A DNA stretch of 47,613 nucleotides, from assembly GCA_021737325.1 (NCBI GenBank), contig JAIPED010000007.1, positions 1 through 47,613 on the forward strand. The letters are read 5' to 3'. Shown piece after piece: positions 27,992 through 37,697 of the stretch. The position numbers and the translations under genes were made by a program. The stretch is from Deltaproteobacteria bacterium (GTDB taxonomy: Bacteria; Desulfobacterota; Syntrophia; Syntrophales; JAIPED01). Below the pieces are notes generated by a model. It saw only the letters and a list, made by a program, of their open reading frames with translations. It ran no database searches and was not told the origin of the DNA. Positions within the stretch are counted from its first letter, which is position 1. Each line of letters begins with the position of its first letter.

Positions 27992-28394
27992 GTTAAATTG
28001 AGTTCCTTCGGGTGATACGGGTAACACAGGCGATAGCATATGGCAAGAGCGTTAGGTTGTCAGCAGGAGTGAGCGTCATGCCCTTCTAAAAACTGTGAAG
28101 GGGAAGTTAAGCATTCTTAAAGGCACAAAAAGCGGTGCAGGCTTTCATGGCATGGATGCCCAAGCTGGCGAAGCGTCTTCCGTGGATAAGCTTTTCACAA
28201 CCGTACCGACGGGCTTCTTGTCGGTATTCTCGCACCCGTTGTTACGAGCGCAAGCTCCGCGAGCAACCGTAAAACAAAAAACAACGGAAGAATACACCTA
28301 AAAACACTTAAAATAATTAGAGTTCTGTCCCATAATACCTCCCCGCACATGGCAACGAAGAGCATCGTGGCTAGCACCCCAAGAACAACGCTTA

Positions 28395-29387
28395 TTATTT
28401 GGTGGATTGCGGGAGGGAAGGCACCTCTTTTTGCAAATGCCAAAGAATCAGCCGCGAATATGTTGACCATCTGGCCCGCAATGTTTTTTGCCCCCCAAGC
28501 AAAACCATCATCGTTGCCGAGGTAAAGAACCAATTGATACAAAGTCGGAGAAAAATCACACTACGGATGAAAAGATAGTGAGGGCGGCTCTTCCATTTAC
28601 GGAAAAACTGGTAGCAAGAGCGATAGAACACAATACGCGAACCAATGTTTTGCCCGATGCTTTGCCCCCGCAGATGATAGATAAGAGCTGTGGGTACATG
28701 ATAGTTCTTCCATCCTGCTCGCTTCATTTGCAGGGCCCAGTCAGTCTCCTCAAAGTAGAAAAAATAGCGCTCGTCAAACATACCCACTTCGTCAATGGCC
28801 TGTTTACGAACCATCAGGCAAGCGCCAATACCATAATCGATTGCTAGGGGAGTATCGTAGTGCCACCTCTTGCTCGGATAGCGGCGCGGAAATAAAAATT
28901 CCACCAGCGCCATGTTTATCAGCAGCGTGAAAATGCTGGGGAAACTTGCGATGGAGTTTTGTTTGCTACCATCCTCATTGAGCAATTGACCGCAGGCAAT
29001 GGCAGCATCGCGCTGAGTTTCCATAAAGGTTAAAAGCTCTTTAACGGCATTCTCCTGCAACACTGTATCAGAATTCAGCAGTAGCGCGTATTTACCCGAC
29101 ATGACACGCATCGCCTGGTTGTTAGCCGTGCCAAAACCACGGTTTTCTTTATTTTCTATCACACGGATATCTGGATGTGATTCCCGCAACATCGCCACGC
29201 TATCATCCGTAGAGGCGTTATCCACCACGATGATCTCATAGCGAATGCTATGCACGGTTTTGGTTATGGAATCTAGGCAATTGCGCAACAACTCCGCTGT
29301 ATTCCAGTTCACGATGATTATGGAAATATCCATATTCGCAGAGCACGCGCCATCCTGCTGACGATGCTGGGGCTGTTCATTACTCAT
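28395..29387 (-). CDS. Glycosyltransferase family 2 protein
   Basis: MDISIIIVNWNTAELLRNCLDSI...EIIVVDNASTDDS...LLLNSDTVL...FFYFEETDWALQMKRAG. Confidence 0.93.
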   Translation of the reverse strand: MSNEQPQHRQQDGACSANMDISIIIVNWNTAELLRNCLDSITKTVHSIRYEIIVVDNASTDDSVAMLRESHPDIRVIENKENRGFGTANNQAMRVMSGKYALLLNSDTVLQENAVKELLTFMETQRDAAIACGQLLNEDGSKQNSIASFPSIFTLLINMALVEFLFPRRYPSKRWHYDTPLAIDYGIGACLMVRKQAIDEVGMFDERYFFYFEETDWALQMKRAGWKNYHVPTALIYHLRGQSIGQNIGSRIVFYRSCYQFFRKWKSRPHYLFIRSVIFLRLCINWFFTSATMMVLLGGQKTLRARWSTYSRLILWHLQKEVPSLPQSTK

Positions 29388-29770
29388 AGAACCTCCTTTT
29401 TTTGTACTCTGATCTTTATTGTAGTCGCGCTATTCTGTCCCATTGACCAGGTTCATCTTCCCCGTACCAGTGGTGCCATCGCGCCATGTGCCGCGGTTAT
29501 CATGAAGAGAATTCATGCAGAAAAGAGTGTCCTTTACAAGCTCTTTCTCTCCGCTGAAAGAGAGCATTTTGAAAAATTTTGCATAACAAGCCCCTTGCAT
29601 AACCAACATCATGTTTACGGCTATTTTGTGGCGCATGACTGATGCTGTGAAAAATCTAATCATTCTAAAGCCTTCTGGATGCATCGTTCTATTGCAAAGA
29701 CTTTTGCACAACTGCACCGCCTTCTTTGCCGCCCCTCATTCCCGTTCCTTTTCTGTCACTCCACCCCTTT

Positions 29771-30236
29771 TCTGTCATTCCGAACGCAAATCCCTTAAAC
29801 ATCAACGACGAGCGTCCTTGCCACATCTACATCCAAGCGATTTCTCCCTTCGGTCGAAATGACAAAGTGGTGATTTTCTATTTTCAGTTTTCTTTTGTTA
29901 TGCCTTTTCCTTTACTACCTTTGTCATCCCGTCCCTTTTTCTGTCATTTTCCCTCTTCTGCCATTCCACCCCTTTCCTGTCATTACACACCTTTTCTGTC
30001 ATTCCGAACGCGAATCTCTTGAGCATCAACAACTAGCGTCCTTGCCACATCTACATCCAAGCGATTTCTCCCTTCGGTCGAAATGACAAAGTGGTGATTT
30101 TCTATTTTCAGTTTTCTTTTGTTATTCCTTTTCCTTTACTACCTTTGTCATCCCGTCCCTTTTTCTGTCATTTTCCCTCTTCTGCCATTCCGCCCACTCT
30201 TCTGTCATTACACACCTTTTCTGTCATTCCGAACGC
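29771..30236. repeat. About 224-bp tandem repeat (2 copies plus partial third)
   Basis: tctgtcattccgaacgc anchors at 29771, 29995 and 30220; intervening sequence (gcgtccttgccacatctacatccaagcgatttctcccttcggtcgaaatgacaaagtggtg...) is near-identical. Confidence 0.9.
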
Positions 30237-30337
30237 AGTGAAGAATCTTTTAAAGGGACGATACTAAATGCCATGCTCAGAGAAGATAAGGTGTGGGAAG
30301 CAGCTTACGCAAAATAAAAAAAGAACACGGTTGTTTT

Positions 30338-30504
30338 GCACAACCTATTCCTCCAAGCAGTAACGAAAGAAGGAGCTTGTCTTCTGGTTAAAATAATCAA
30401 AATATTTCAATCATATCCTGATTCCCGCTGGAGCCTGCACTCTTGAAAACGGGTGCGGGAATGACGGTCGGAAGCAAAGAGGTACAGTTGTGCAAGAGTC
30501 TTTT
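30338..30504 (+). repeat. Dispersed intergenic repeat copy
   Basis: gcacaacctattcctccaagcagtaacgaaagaaggagcttgtcttctggtt...aaaacgggtgcgggaatgacggtcggaagcaaagaggtacagttgtgcaagagtctttt; near-identical to 41010-41209. Confidence 0.9.
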
Positions 30505-30647
30505 CAATTGGGCCACTGAATCTACAGAAAGGATATCAAAGCGCGAAAGAGACCTCCTGCAAATTAAGGCCATGAGAACACCACTAACGGTTGCTTCTCA
30601 GCATTTGCATTTTCCCTGTGGTCGCTTGTGCCACAAAAAACCGATAA

Positions 30648-32006
30648 TCAAGAGCTACAGAAACCCACGATAAAATGTTCTAGTTGGAGACGGGGATTCC
30701 TTGGTGAAGATTTAAAAGTAATGTCCATCGCGCTCAGCTCATGTAGAGATTTGACTAGTACTTCCATGGGAAAAAAATGTGAATTTTGAAATGCCAAGTA
30801 CGAAACATAAGGATGCCCACCTAACAAATCTTCAGCGGTCTCTTGTGACAAGGCTTTAATTGAGGCAAAGTGTTTTTGTACAAAATCCTGATAAGAACAA
30901 CCCTTGCCGAGGGGAGATATTTTGCCGGAAGCAGCAAACAGCTTCGCGTGTAGCAGCATCCGAACCTCTCTGGTGATGACGGCGAGTATAGTTTGCTGAT
31001 GTTCGCCGCGCTCCAGCAATTCTCCCAGTTGTGACAGCGCTCTAGTAACATTTCTTTTACTGAGCGCGGAGGAAAGCTCAAAGATGGCCTCTTTTTTGGT
31101 CCTCCCAATGACACTTTCCACATCGGATGTCGTAATTGTTTCTCTATCCCCGACAAAGGTAATAAGCTTGTTAACGGCTGAAATCACCTCGGAAGATTCA
31201 AAACCGACTTTCTCCGCGATGGCTTCCAGGGTGTTGGATGGGATCTTTTTCTGTGCTTCCGCCAACAACTCGCGCACTACTTCTTGCATGCTGGTCTTCT
31301 GCTGCGTGGCGGTTTTGGGTTTTTCAAACGCAAACACTGCCGCATTAGCGCTTATCTTGAGAAACAGTTTGTTGTTTTTGTCCCAATCATTAGTAACAAA
31401 AATAACGCTGCGATGCGGGGGCGAGGGCGTTTCCCAACCATGGATTCGCCCTGAAGTTACCCCTCCGCTTTTAGGAAGCTGAAACCCCGCGGCAGTAACA
31501 ATTTCCGCTATTTTTACTAGTATTTCCTGGCTGTTGCCAACATCCTCGCCAAGAATTTTGCTCCATTCCCGTGCTTCTATTTTCCTCCACCCCTCAGACA
31601 TCATAACTTCCGCTGAATAGCCAGCACCTGCGAGCAAACTGCAAAATTCCTGTGCGGCCTTTTCCTTATCCGTCTCCCAATATTCCCAGAATTTTTTGGC
31701 AGGATTACCACTCCTTGTCTTACTACGAAAAAAGGGGAAGTTTTTGAGAACGACTACCTTGTGCACAGGTAGCAAGGGCACACTCTGTAATGCTTCTACA
31801 ATTTCCTGTTCCGCAGCCAGATCGCAATCGTAGATAGCAAAACCAAAATCACGGTCTGAGTGCGGCAAAAAAGCATCCATGAGTTGGTTAAGCGCCGCTG
31901 AGATGAGATAATCGTCGTCGCCGTGGACAATGTAATAGGGAGAGAATTCTCCCGCGGAGATTTTTACTAGCTCTTTTTGGAGTGCCGGCAACATACTGTT
32001 AAACAA
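30648..32006 (-). CDS. holA: DNA polymerase III subunit delta
   Basis: YYIVHGDDDYLISAALNQLMDAF...VVVLKNFPFF...LSSALSKRNVTRALSQLGELLERGEHQQTILAVITREVRMLLHAKL; 452 aa with an inserted middle segment. Confidence 0.88.
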   Translation of the reverse strand: MFNSMLPALQKELVKISAGEFSPYYIVHGDDDYLISAALNQLMDAFLPHSDRDFGFAIYDCDLAAEQEIVEALQSVPLLPVHKVVVLKNFPFFRSKTRSGNPAKKFWEYWETDKEKAAQEFCSLLAGAGYSAEVMMSEGWRKIEAREWSKILGEDVGNSQEILVKIAEIVTAAGFQLPKSGGVTSGRIHGWETPSPPHRSVIFVTNDWDKNNKLFLKISANAAVFAFEKPKTATQQKTSMQEVVRELLAEAQKKIPSNTLEAIAEKVGFESSEVISAVNKLITFVGDRETITTSDVESVIGRTKKEAIFELSSALSKRNVTRALSQLGELLERGEHQQTILAVITREVRMLLHAKLFAASGKISPLGKGCSYQDFVQKHFASIKALSQETAEDLLGGHPYVSYLAFQNSHFFPMEVLVKSLHELSAMDITFKSSPRNPRLQLEHFIVGFCSS

Positions 32007-32667
32007 TCACATAGCGTTGAATATGGCGCACCACGGCATCAGGATCGTCGATTATTTCGACATAGTGCAAGTCTTCAGGGGAGATGTTTCCCTCTACCAG
32101 CATTCTTCCTTTTATCCATTCCCATAAGCCATGCCAATAATCGTAACCGACGAGAACAACTGGAAATCCCTTAATTCTTCGCGTTTGGATTAAGGTTAGA
32201 GCCTCAAAAAGCTCATCCATCGTGCCAAACCCGCCAGGCATAATTACATAGGCAACAGAGTATTTTACAAACATCACCTTGCGGATAAAAAAGTACTTAA
32301 AATCAAGGTGGATATTAGCAAAATCGTTGGGTTTTTGCTCAAAAGGAAGCTGTATGTTGAGTCCGACGGATTTTCCTCCCGCTTCGGCTGCTCCTTTGTT
32401 AGCCGCCGCCATTATTCCTGGTCCGCCGCCAGTTATCACTGAAAAGCCTTTCTTCGCCAACCCGCGAGCGATGGCTTCGGCTTTTTGATAGCAAGCGTTT
32501 TCAGGAGTGGTGCGCGCCGAACCAAAGATGGATACCGCTTGGGGAACTTCTGACATAACTTCAATTGAATCAACAAATTCCGCCATGATGCGGAAAATCC
32601 GCCATGATTCTTCCGAAGAAATAGCTTCTATGGGATTTATTTCGTTGCGCATCAATAGTTTACCCAA
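31999..32667 (-). CDS. LOG family / TIGR00730-type Rossmann-fold protein
   Basis: SIFGSARTTPENACYQKAEAIARGLAKKGFSVITGGGPGIMAAANKGA...VIMPGGFGTMDELFEALTLIQTRRI (PGGxGTxxE). Confidence 0.95.
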   Translation of the reverse strand: MGKLLMRNEINPIEAISSEESWRIFRIMAEFVDSIEVMSEVPQAVSIFGSARTTPENACYQKAEAIARGLAKKGFSVITGGGPGIMAAANKGAAEAGGKSVGLNIQLPFEQKPNDFANIHLDFKYFFIRKVMFVKYSVAYVIMPGGFGTMDELFEALTLIQTRRIKGFPVVLVGYDYWHGLWEWIKGRMLVEGNISPEDLHYVEIIDDPDAVVRHIQRYVIV

Positions 32668-32727
32668 AGTTTACCCAAAAAATTGGCGACAAGGGATATT
32701 GTTTATCCCCTGCCGCCGCTCTTTGCT

Positions 32728-32919
32728 TTAAGAGTGTTTTCTACGCAGGAGCTTAGCGGCACGGCGCCTTGCTTCAACTGCTTTCCGTTTCCTTTTCACC
32801 GAAGGTTTTTCGTAGGCCCTGCGAAGCTTCAACTCTTTAAATAAGCCGCTCTTGGAGAGCTTATTTTTGAGTATTCTCAGCGCCTTTTCAATATCATTAT
32901 CGAATACCTTTACTTCCAA
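32728..32919 (-). CDS. rpsU: 30S ribosomal protein S21
   Basis: EVKVFDNDIEKALRILKNKLSKSGLFKELKLRRAYEKPSVKRKRKAVEARRRAAKLLRR. Confidence 0.97.
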   Translation of the reverse strand: MEVKVFDNDIEKALRILKNKLSKSGLFKELKLRRAYEKPSVKRKRKAVEARRRAAKLLRRKHS

Positions 32920-33189
32920 TGTAAAATCTCACCCCGTTTCTCTGTCTGAATTAAAAAGAAGCCACCCGCAACAACGCCTCGCATCAAGACGATCATCGCC
33001 AACTCGGTGGAGGTTCCGACGCATAAAGTATTTCCCAATAAAGAGCAAACAAATAAAAAAAGGGCTTAGCGCTTGCGATGCCAACCATTAGGGATTCGGA
33101 TCCACTTCAATGAAGATCTAAGGAAACAAGAACTAGAGACAAAAAACTTCTCGTGCAGTTCGCCGAGATCGCAAAGAAGAATGAAAATG

Positions 33190-33400
33190 AAAACCCCTGC
33201 ACAACTTATTAAACAGTAACGAAAAAAGAACTCGTATCTTGCGTGGAATAATCAATATACTTCAGACACATCGTGATGCGCAATTCTATTGCATTTTGTT
33301 TTGTGCGGTTGCCCGCTGAAGTCTGCACTCGTGAAAACGGGTGCGGGGATAACACCGCAAGGCAAGGTTATACACCTGTGCAAGGAGTATCAACGGTGCA
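33190..33400 (+). repeat. Dispersed intergenic repeat copy (diverged)
   Basis: gcacaacttattaaacagtaacgaaaaaagaa...gcaattctattgcattttgttttgtgcggttgcccgctgaagtctgcactcgtgaaaacgggtgcgggga. Confidence 0.8.
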
Positions 33401-33466
33401 GTGGTTCAAGAGTTTTAAATAGCGCTTTGCGTTCTTTGCTGCCCTTGCGAGAAACATTGGATAGAA

Positions 33467-34153
33467 TTATCCAGCTCTATGCAAACGAAATTTGTTCTTA
33501 CAGGCGGCATCTAGTTCGTCCTGCCCCCTTCGCATTATCGCTTCCAATTCGCTTTTTTTCTCTGCAAATTCCTCTGGGGAAAGCACGGCAGGCACAAAAA
33601 AGGGTTCCCCCCATCGTAGCACCACCCGCGAAAACGGCTTGGGTATAATGTGCCTATCCCATGATTTTACCATCCAGCATCGTTCCGCGGAGACATACAT
33701 CGGGAAAATTGCCGCGCCTGTTTTTTGCGCAATCCGAATTATCCCCGACTTGATCACCCCTGAGGGTCCTGTAGGACCATCAACCCCATGAACGGCCGCT
33801 GTACTAACTTGCAAATCCGCGATGATTTCTTCCATCGCTTCCTTCCCCCTAAAGGAAGAAGAACCTCGTAGAGGGCGGAATCCCATCCAGCCAATAACCG
33901 TTGCTAAAAAATCGCCATCGTTGGAGGCGCTAATAATTGCGGATGGCTGAAGCGGCGCAACCGCCCCTCTCATGATAACCGCGACCAAGATGCGCTGATG
34001 CCAAAAGGCGCCAATGGCTTTATTCCCCGCCTTCACAAAAGATTTAACGGCATCCTTGTTGTCAAAACGGCGGCGCAGGAAGAAACCGTATAGCAGTACG
34101 GTGATAAAAACTGCCACTATTGCAATTTTCTTTAATAAGCTCCTATTCTTCAC
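33467..34153 (-). CDS. DUF374-type lysophospholipid acyltransferase family protein
   Basis: VHGVDGPTGPSGVIKSGIIRIAQKTGAAIFPMYVSAERCWMVKSWDRHIIPKPFSRVVLRWGEPFFVP. Confidence 0.9.
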   Translation of the reverse strand: MKNRSLLKKIAIVAVFITVLLYGFFLRRRFDNKDAVKSFVKAGNKAIGAFWHQRILVAVIMRGAVAPLQPSAIISASNDGDFLATVIGWMGFRPLRGSSSFRGKEAMEEIIADLQVSTAAVHGVDGPTGPSGVIKSGIIRIAQKTGAAIFPMYVSAERCWMVKSWDRHIIPKPFSRVVLRWGEPFFVPAVLSPEEFAEKKSELEAIMRRGQDELDAACKNKFRLHRAG

Positions 34154-34281
34154 TTTACAATTCTCCTCTTATCCTTACTGTCGCAAGCTGCGTGTTGTAG
34201 CGATAGACCTTCTTTACCCACACCTAAACCAAGGTTTCATGTGAAACATCCGCCTGTCGTCCTCTGGGATGATAGCTGGAA

Positions 34282-35022
34282 TTAATCGTTGCTTATGCCT
34301 CTCAGAGGACATTCGGCACAGCGAGGAAAACTTTTCCTGCAAAAATCCTTTCCCAGACAGACAAACAGGGCATGAAGTTGTTGCAACCGAGCCACATCGC
34401 CAGCAAAGGATTGTTCAAGCAAGGATTGCACCTCGTTATAGCCCGCTTTTGCATCACAAAAACCGTGACGGGCAAGAATCCTGATGGTGTAGGCATCCAC
34501 AACAATCACTGGCTTTCCCAGGGCATACAACAAGATACTGTCCGCCGTTTCGTTGCCAATGCCCCACAGGCGAAGAAGATCTGCTCTGAGGGAATTTGCC
34601 TCCCGATTCTTCAACAACTCTATATCATCACCATAGCTATGATAGATCACTGCGGCGAGGATTTTTAACTTCTTAGTTTTTTGTCGGAAATAGCCACAGG
34701 GTTTTATGGCGTTCTCGATTTTAGCGCTCTCCGCAAAAAGGAGTGCCGCGGGAGTCCTTAAAAGGTCTAATTGCCGGAGAGCCTCAATGGCCTTGCTCGT
34801 ATTCCGCCATGTCGTGTTTTGTGTGAGTATCGCCCCCACCGCAACCTCCCAGCCATGAACGGCTGGCCACCAGCCTAGATCGCCGTAGTGGTCGTTCATT
34901 TTATCATAGGCATCTAACAGTAACTGCTGCATCGGGATGTTGCGTTTTCCGCTCTCTATAGGAAGCGCATCGTTCGTAAACGCGGTTGTTGCAACTGTTG
35001 AGTGATCATGGAGATTCCGCAC
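34282..35022 (-). CDS. Endonuclease III-like DNA glycosylase with Fe-S cluster motif
   Basis: AVGAILTQNTTWRN...LLRLWGIGNETADSILLYALGKPVIVVDAYTIRILARHGF...CRKSFPRCAECPL (HhH-GPD, C-x6-C-x2-C). Confidence 0.9.
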   Translation of the reverse strand: MRNLHDHSTVATTAFTNDALPIESGKRNIPMQQLLLDAYDKMNDHYGDLGWWPAVHGWEVAVGAILTQNTTWRNTSKAIEALRQLDLLRTPAALLFAESAKIENAIKPCGYFRQKTKKLKILAAVIYHSYGDDIELLKNREANSLRADLLRLWGIGNETADSILLYALGKPVIVVDAYTIRILARHGFCDAKAGYNEVQSLLEQSFAGDVARLQQLHALFVCLGKDFCRKSFPRCAECPLRGISND

Positions 35023-35294
35023 GGATAAATTTCCTGTCGGGGACGATATTATTAGCCATGTGGAGCATTGCAGTCATCGCCGCTCCCACAATCTTTAACC
35101 ATGGATGTTGCATCAAGAATGCACGGGATTCAATACCTCTGCCTTTAGTCTCGGAAACTGAAAGCAAAAAAGGTCTGCCCATAGCAAGCAATGAAGTGTT
35201 TCCCCCACCGCAAGAGGCTCATTGGAGCAACAACAAACAGCCCTGAGGGAAACACCCACAACCACCATGCACGGCGAAAAAAATGGGAACAGGG

Positions 35295-35501
35295 TTATTT
35301 CTGGGAAGAAGAAACGGGAGTTTCTATCTTTTTTTCGGCTATTTGCTCCTTTTCTTCCTCTCCGCTACCGGTGGCGGCTTGCTTGAAATTACGGATACCT
35401 TTGCCCAAGGCGCTAAAAACAGAGGGAAGTTTTCCCGCGCCAAAGATAATCAGCACGATAATTAAAATTATGACCAATTCCTGCATACCTAAACCAAACA
35501 T
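35295..35501 (-). CDS. tatA: Twin-arginine translocase subunit TatA/TatE
   Basis: MFGLGMQELVIILIIVLIIFGAGKLPSVFSALGKGIRNFKQA. Confidence 0.95.
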   Translation of the reverse strand: MFGLGMQELVIILIIVLIIFGAGKLPSVFSALGKGIRNFKQAATGSGEEEKEQIAEKKIETPVSSSQK

Positions 35502-35517
35502 AAAAACCTCCTCGTTA

Positions 35518-36630
35518 TCACTGTATTGTTCTCCCTTGCTCGGAAGTAACATTTTTTGCTGAAGCAGAATCCTGAGTGCCAATACTCCGCTGTTCCTTGT
35601 CGTCTTTTTCCTGAACAGTTTTGGACACTTCCCTCACAGCCGTGGGGACATCATCGCCCGGCGCCATGCGCATTTCATTTGCAGATTTGTTCCCACTCAC
35701 AGTTGGTTCTGGCGAGGCAGTAGTGTTTTTTACAGCGGGAACGGCTACTTGTCGTTGACCTGACTCAAGAAGCTGGCTGGATTCAGCGTTTTTTGTCGTT
35801 TCGAGATGCTCGTTGTTTACAAGCGCGGGAACGGTAGGCGTCGCTGAGGATTTATCCCCTTGATTGGTACTCCTCGCCGCCCTGGAAGGACGCACAACAA
35901 CGATGCTTGCGGAGACATTTGCGTTTTCCGGCGGAGGCAAGACAACCCGCACAATCTCCCCTCTCCTGCCGATAGCTCCGATATCCTGTCCCTGAAAAAT
36001 AATGCTGGTGCCTCCCGCATTTCCTGAGTGCACCACGATACTCTTATTTGCGGTTCTCTCGATAGAATCTCCTGCCGATAAAGAAAATTCTTCCGTTAGC
36101 GCCCCATCAATAACCACCTTTATCCATGCTCTCTCCTTGGCGGCGATGGTTATGGAGTATTGCGCACTGTTGGTGGTATTAACAACGGGCGCAATGACTT
36201 CCATGCTTTCTTTATTGCCCGTCTGGGGAAATAGCGCAAAGGCCGCGGCAACAACCGCTATTGCCAGCGATGCTAGTATGACCTTAAAAATTATCGCCTT
36301 TTTCTGTAAAATATCGGGAATTACATGCTGCAAGAGGCGCTGCCCCGCCTGTCGCGGATCTGTGGTTTTCGCCACGGCATCTGATTTCAATCGTTCTTGG
36401 GCCTGCAAAAAATTTTCATATGCTAAAAGCAAATCTTCAGGTTCATAGCCGATCGCATGGGCATATTCCCTGATGAAGGAGCGGGCGATAACAGGTGCCG
36501 GGAGGACGGCAAAATCCCCTCGCTCAATTGCCTCCAGATTTGAAAGGCTCACGCGAGTCTCCTCAAAAATGCTTCGCAGGCTAATACCCTTAGCCTCTCT
36601 GACTGTTTTGTAATCCATTTCGCTCATCCT
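35518..36630 (-). CDS. rodZ: RodZ-like protein (HTH + TM + DUF4115)
   Basis: VREAKGISLRSIFEETRVSLSNLEAIERGDFAVLPAPVIARSFIREYAHAIGYEPEDLL; TM segment; RAWIKVVIDGALTEEFSLSAGDS. Confidence 0.85.
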   Translation of the reverse strand, partial: RMSEMDYKTVREAKGISLRSIFEETRVSLSNLEAIERGDFAVLPAPVIARSFIREYAHAIGYEPEDLLLAYENFLQAQERLKSDAVAKTTDPRQAGQRLLQHVIPDILQKKAIIFKVILASLAIAVVAAAFALFPQTGNKESMEVIAPVVNTTNSAQYSITIAAKERAWIKVVIDGALTEEFSLSAGDSIERTANKSIVVHSGNAGGTSIIFQGQDIGAIGRRGEIVRVVLPPPENANVSASIVVVRPSRAARSTNQGDKSSATPTVPALVNNEHLETTKNAESSQLLESGQRQVAVPAVKNTTASPEPTVSGNKSANEMRMAPGDDVPTAVREVSKTVQEKDDKEQRSIGTQDSASAKNVTSEQGRTIQ

Positions 36631-36793
36631 TCCCCCCAACCTTTTCCCTTGTTCGGCGTGGCTTAACACCATTGGATATAACCTTCAACAGAAAACACCC
36701 GCAGGCACCACGAGCAAATTTGCCTTACCGCTTGACAAGGCGTTTACTGGTATGCTCCCGCACAGCCATAACGCCTAAGAAGAGGAAATCACA

Positions 36794-37666
36794 GTGAACT
36801 ATGAAGGGCTGATTATCAGACCACCATCAGAAGCGTATAGCCTCCTGTTGCAGGTTACCGTAGGTTGCTCACATAACCGTTGTACCTTCTGCCCCACCTA
36901 CAAGGACAAGCCGTTCCGCATTAAATCATTTGCGGAAATTGTCACCGATATTGATGAGGCAAGTCGGTATAGCCGCGCTCAGCGCGTCTTTTTGTGTGAC
37001 GGCGATGCTCTCATCATTCCCCAGGAGCGTCTTATAGAGATTCTCCTAGAGATAAAGACAAAAATGCCGCAGGTGGAAAGAATCGCTACCTATGCAAACG
37101 CCAAGAGCATCCTCAAAAAAACTCCCGAACAGTTGCAAGATTTACACCGGCACGGTTTATCCATGATCTATCTGGGGATTGAATCGGGCAACAACGAGGT
37201 TCTACAGGCAATACAAAAAGGGGGAGATTTTGACAAAATCGTTAGCGCAGGAAAAAGAGCTAAAGTTGCCGGATTTACGCTCTCTGTGGCAGTACTGCTC
37301 GGTATTGGCGGTAACGAACGGAGCATTCCGCATGCCCTGGATACTGCAAAAATACTCTCGGCAATTGACCCAGACTTTGTCGGAGCGCTAACACTCATGG
37401 TCGTCCCAGAAACGCCTTTGCATGAAGAGTTGTTGCAGGGTCGTTTTTCTTTGCCCAATACCTTCGGCCTGCTACACGAGCTGGAACTCATGATCGCCCA
37501 CTCCCATTTTACCTCCTGCTTTTTTACAGCTAACCACGCCTCCAACTACCTGCCTATTCGCGCCAGGTTGCCGCACGAAAAAGAAAAGGTGCTAAAACTC
37601 ATCCGCTCGGTAATTGCCCAGCGGGATAAAACTGTGTTGCGCCATGAAACTATGCGCGCTCTTTAA
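36794..37666 (+). CDS. Radical SAM protein
   Basis: VTVGCSHNRCTFCPTYKDKPFRIKSFAEIVTDIDEASR (CxxxxCxxC-type cluster motif), GLSMIYLGIESGNNEVL. Confidence 0.9.
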   Translation: MNYEGLIIRPPSEAYSLLLQVTVGCSHNRCTFCPTYKDKPFRIKSFAEIVTDIDEASRYSRAQRVFLCDGDALIIPQERLIEILLEIKTKMPQVERIATYANAKSILKKTPEQLQDLHRHGLSMIYLGIESGNNEVLQAIQKGGDFDKIVSAGKRAKVAGFTLSVAVLLGIGGNERSIPHALDTAKILSAIDPDFVGALTLMVVPETPLHEELLQGRFSLPNTFGLLHELELMIAHSHFTSCFFTANHASNYLPIRARLPHEKEKVLKLIRSVIAQRDKTVLRHETMRAL

Positions 37667-37697
37667 ACAAAATCTGTAACCAAGGGAAACTCCCTCT

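Noticed and set aside
28195-28542. 115 aa minus-strand ORF overlapping the GT2 3' end
   Set aside because: Overlaps the well-supported glycosyltransferase and repeat sequence; no recognisable family.
29611-30086. Small ORFs with repeated peptides (SLEHQQLASLPHLHPSDFSLRSK)
   Set aside because: They are translations of the 224-bp tandem repeat, not credible genes.
29771-30236. CRISPR array
   Set aside because: Repeats are long (~224 bp), contiguous and without unique spacers; no cas genes in the window.
33289-33648. ORFs sharing 'LxFCGCPLKxALVKTGAG' (also at 30443 and 40855)
   Set aside because: Shared peptides arise from the dispersed intergenic repeat, with no RBS or family support.
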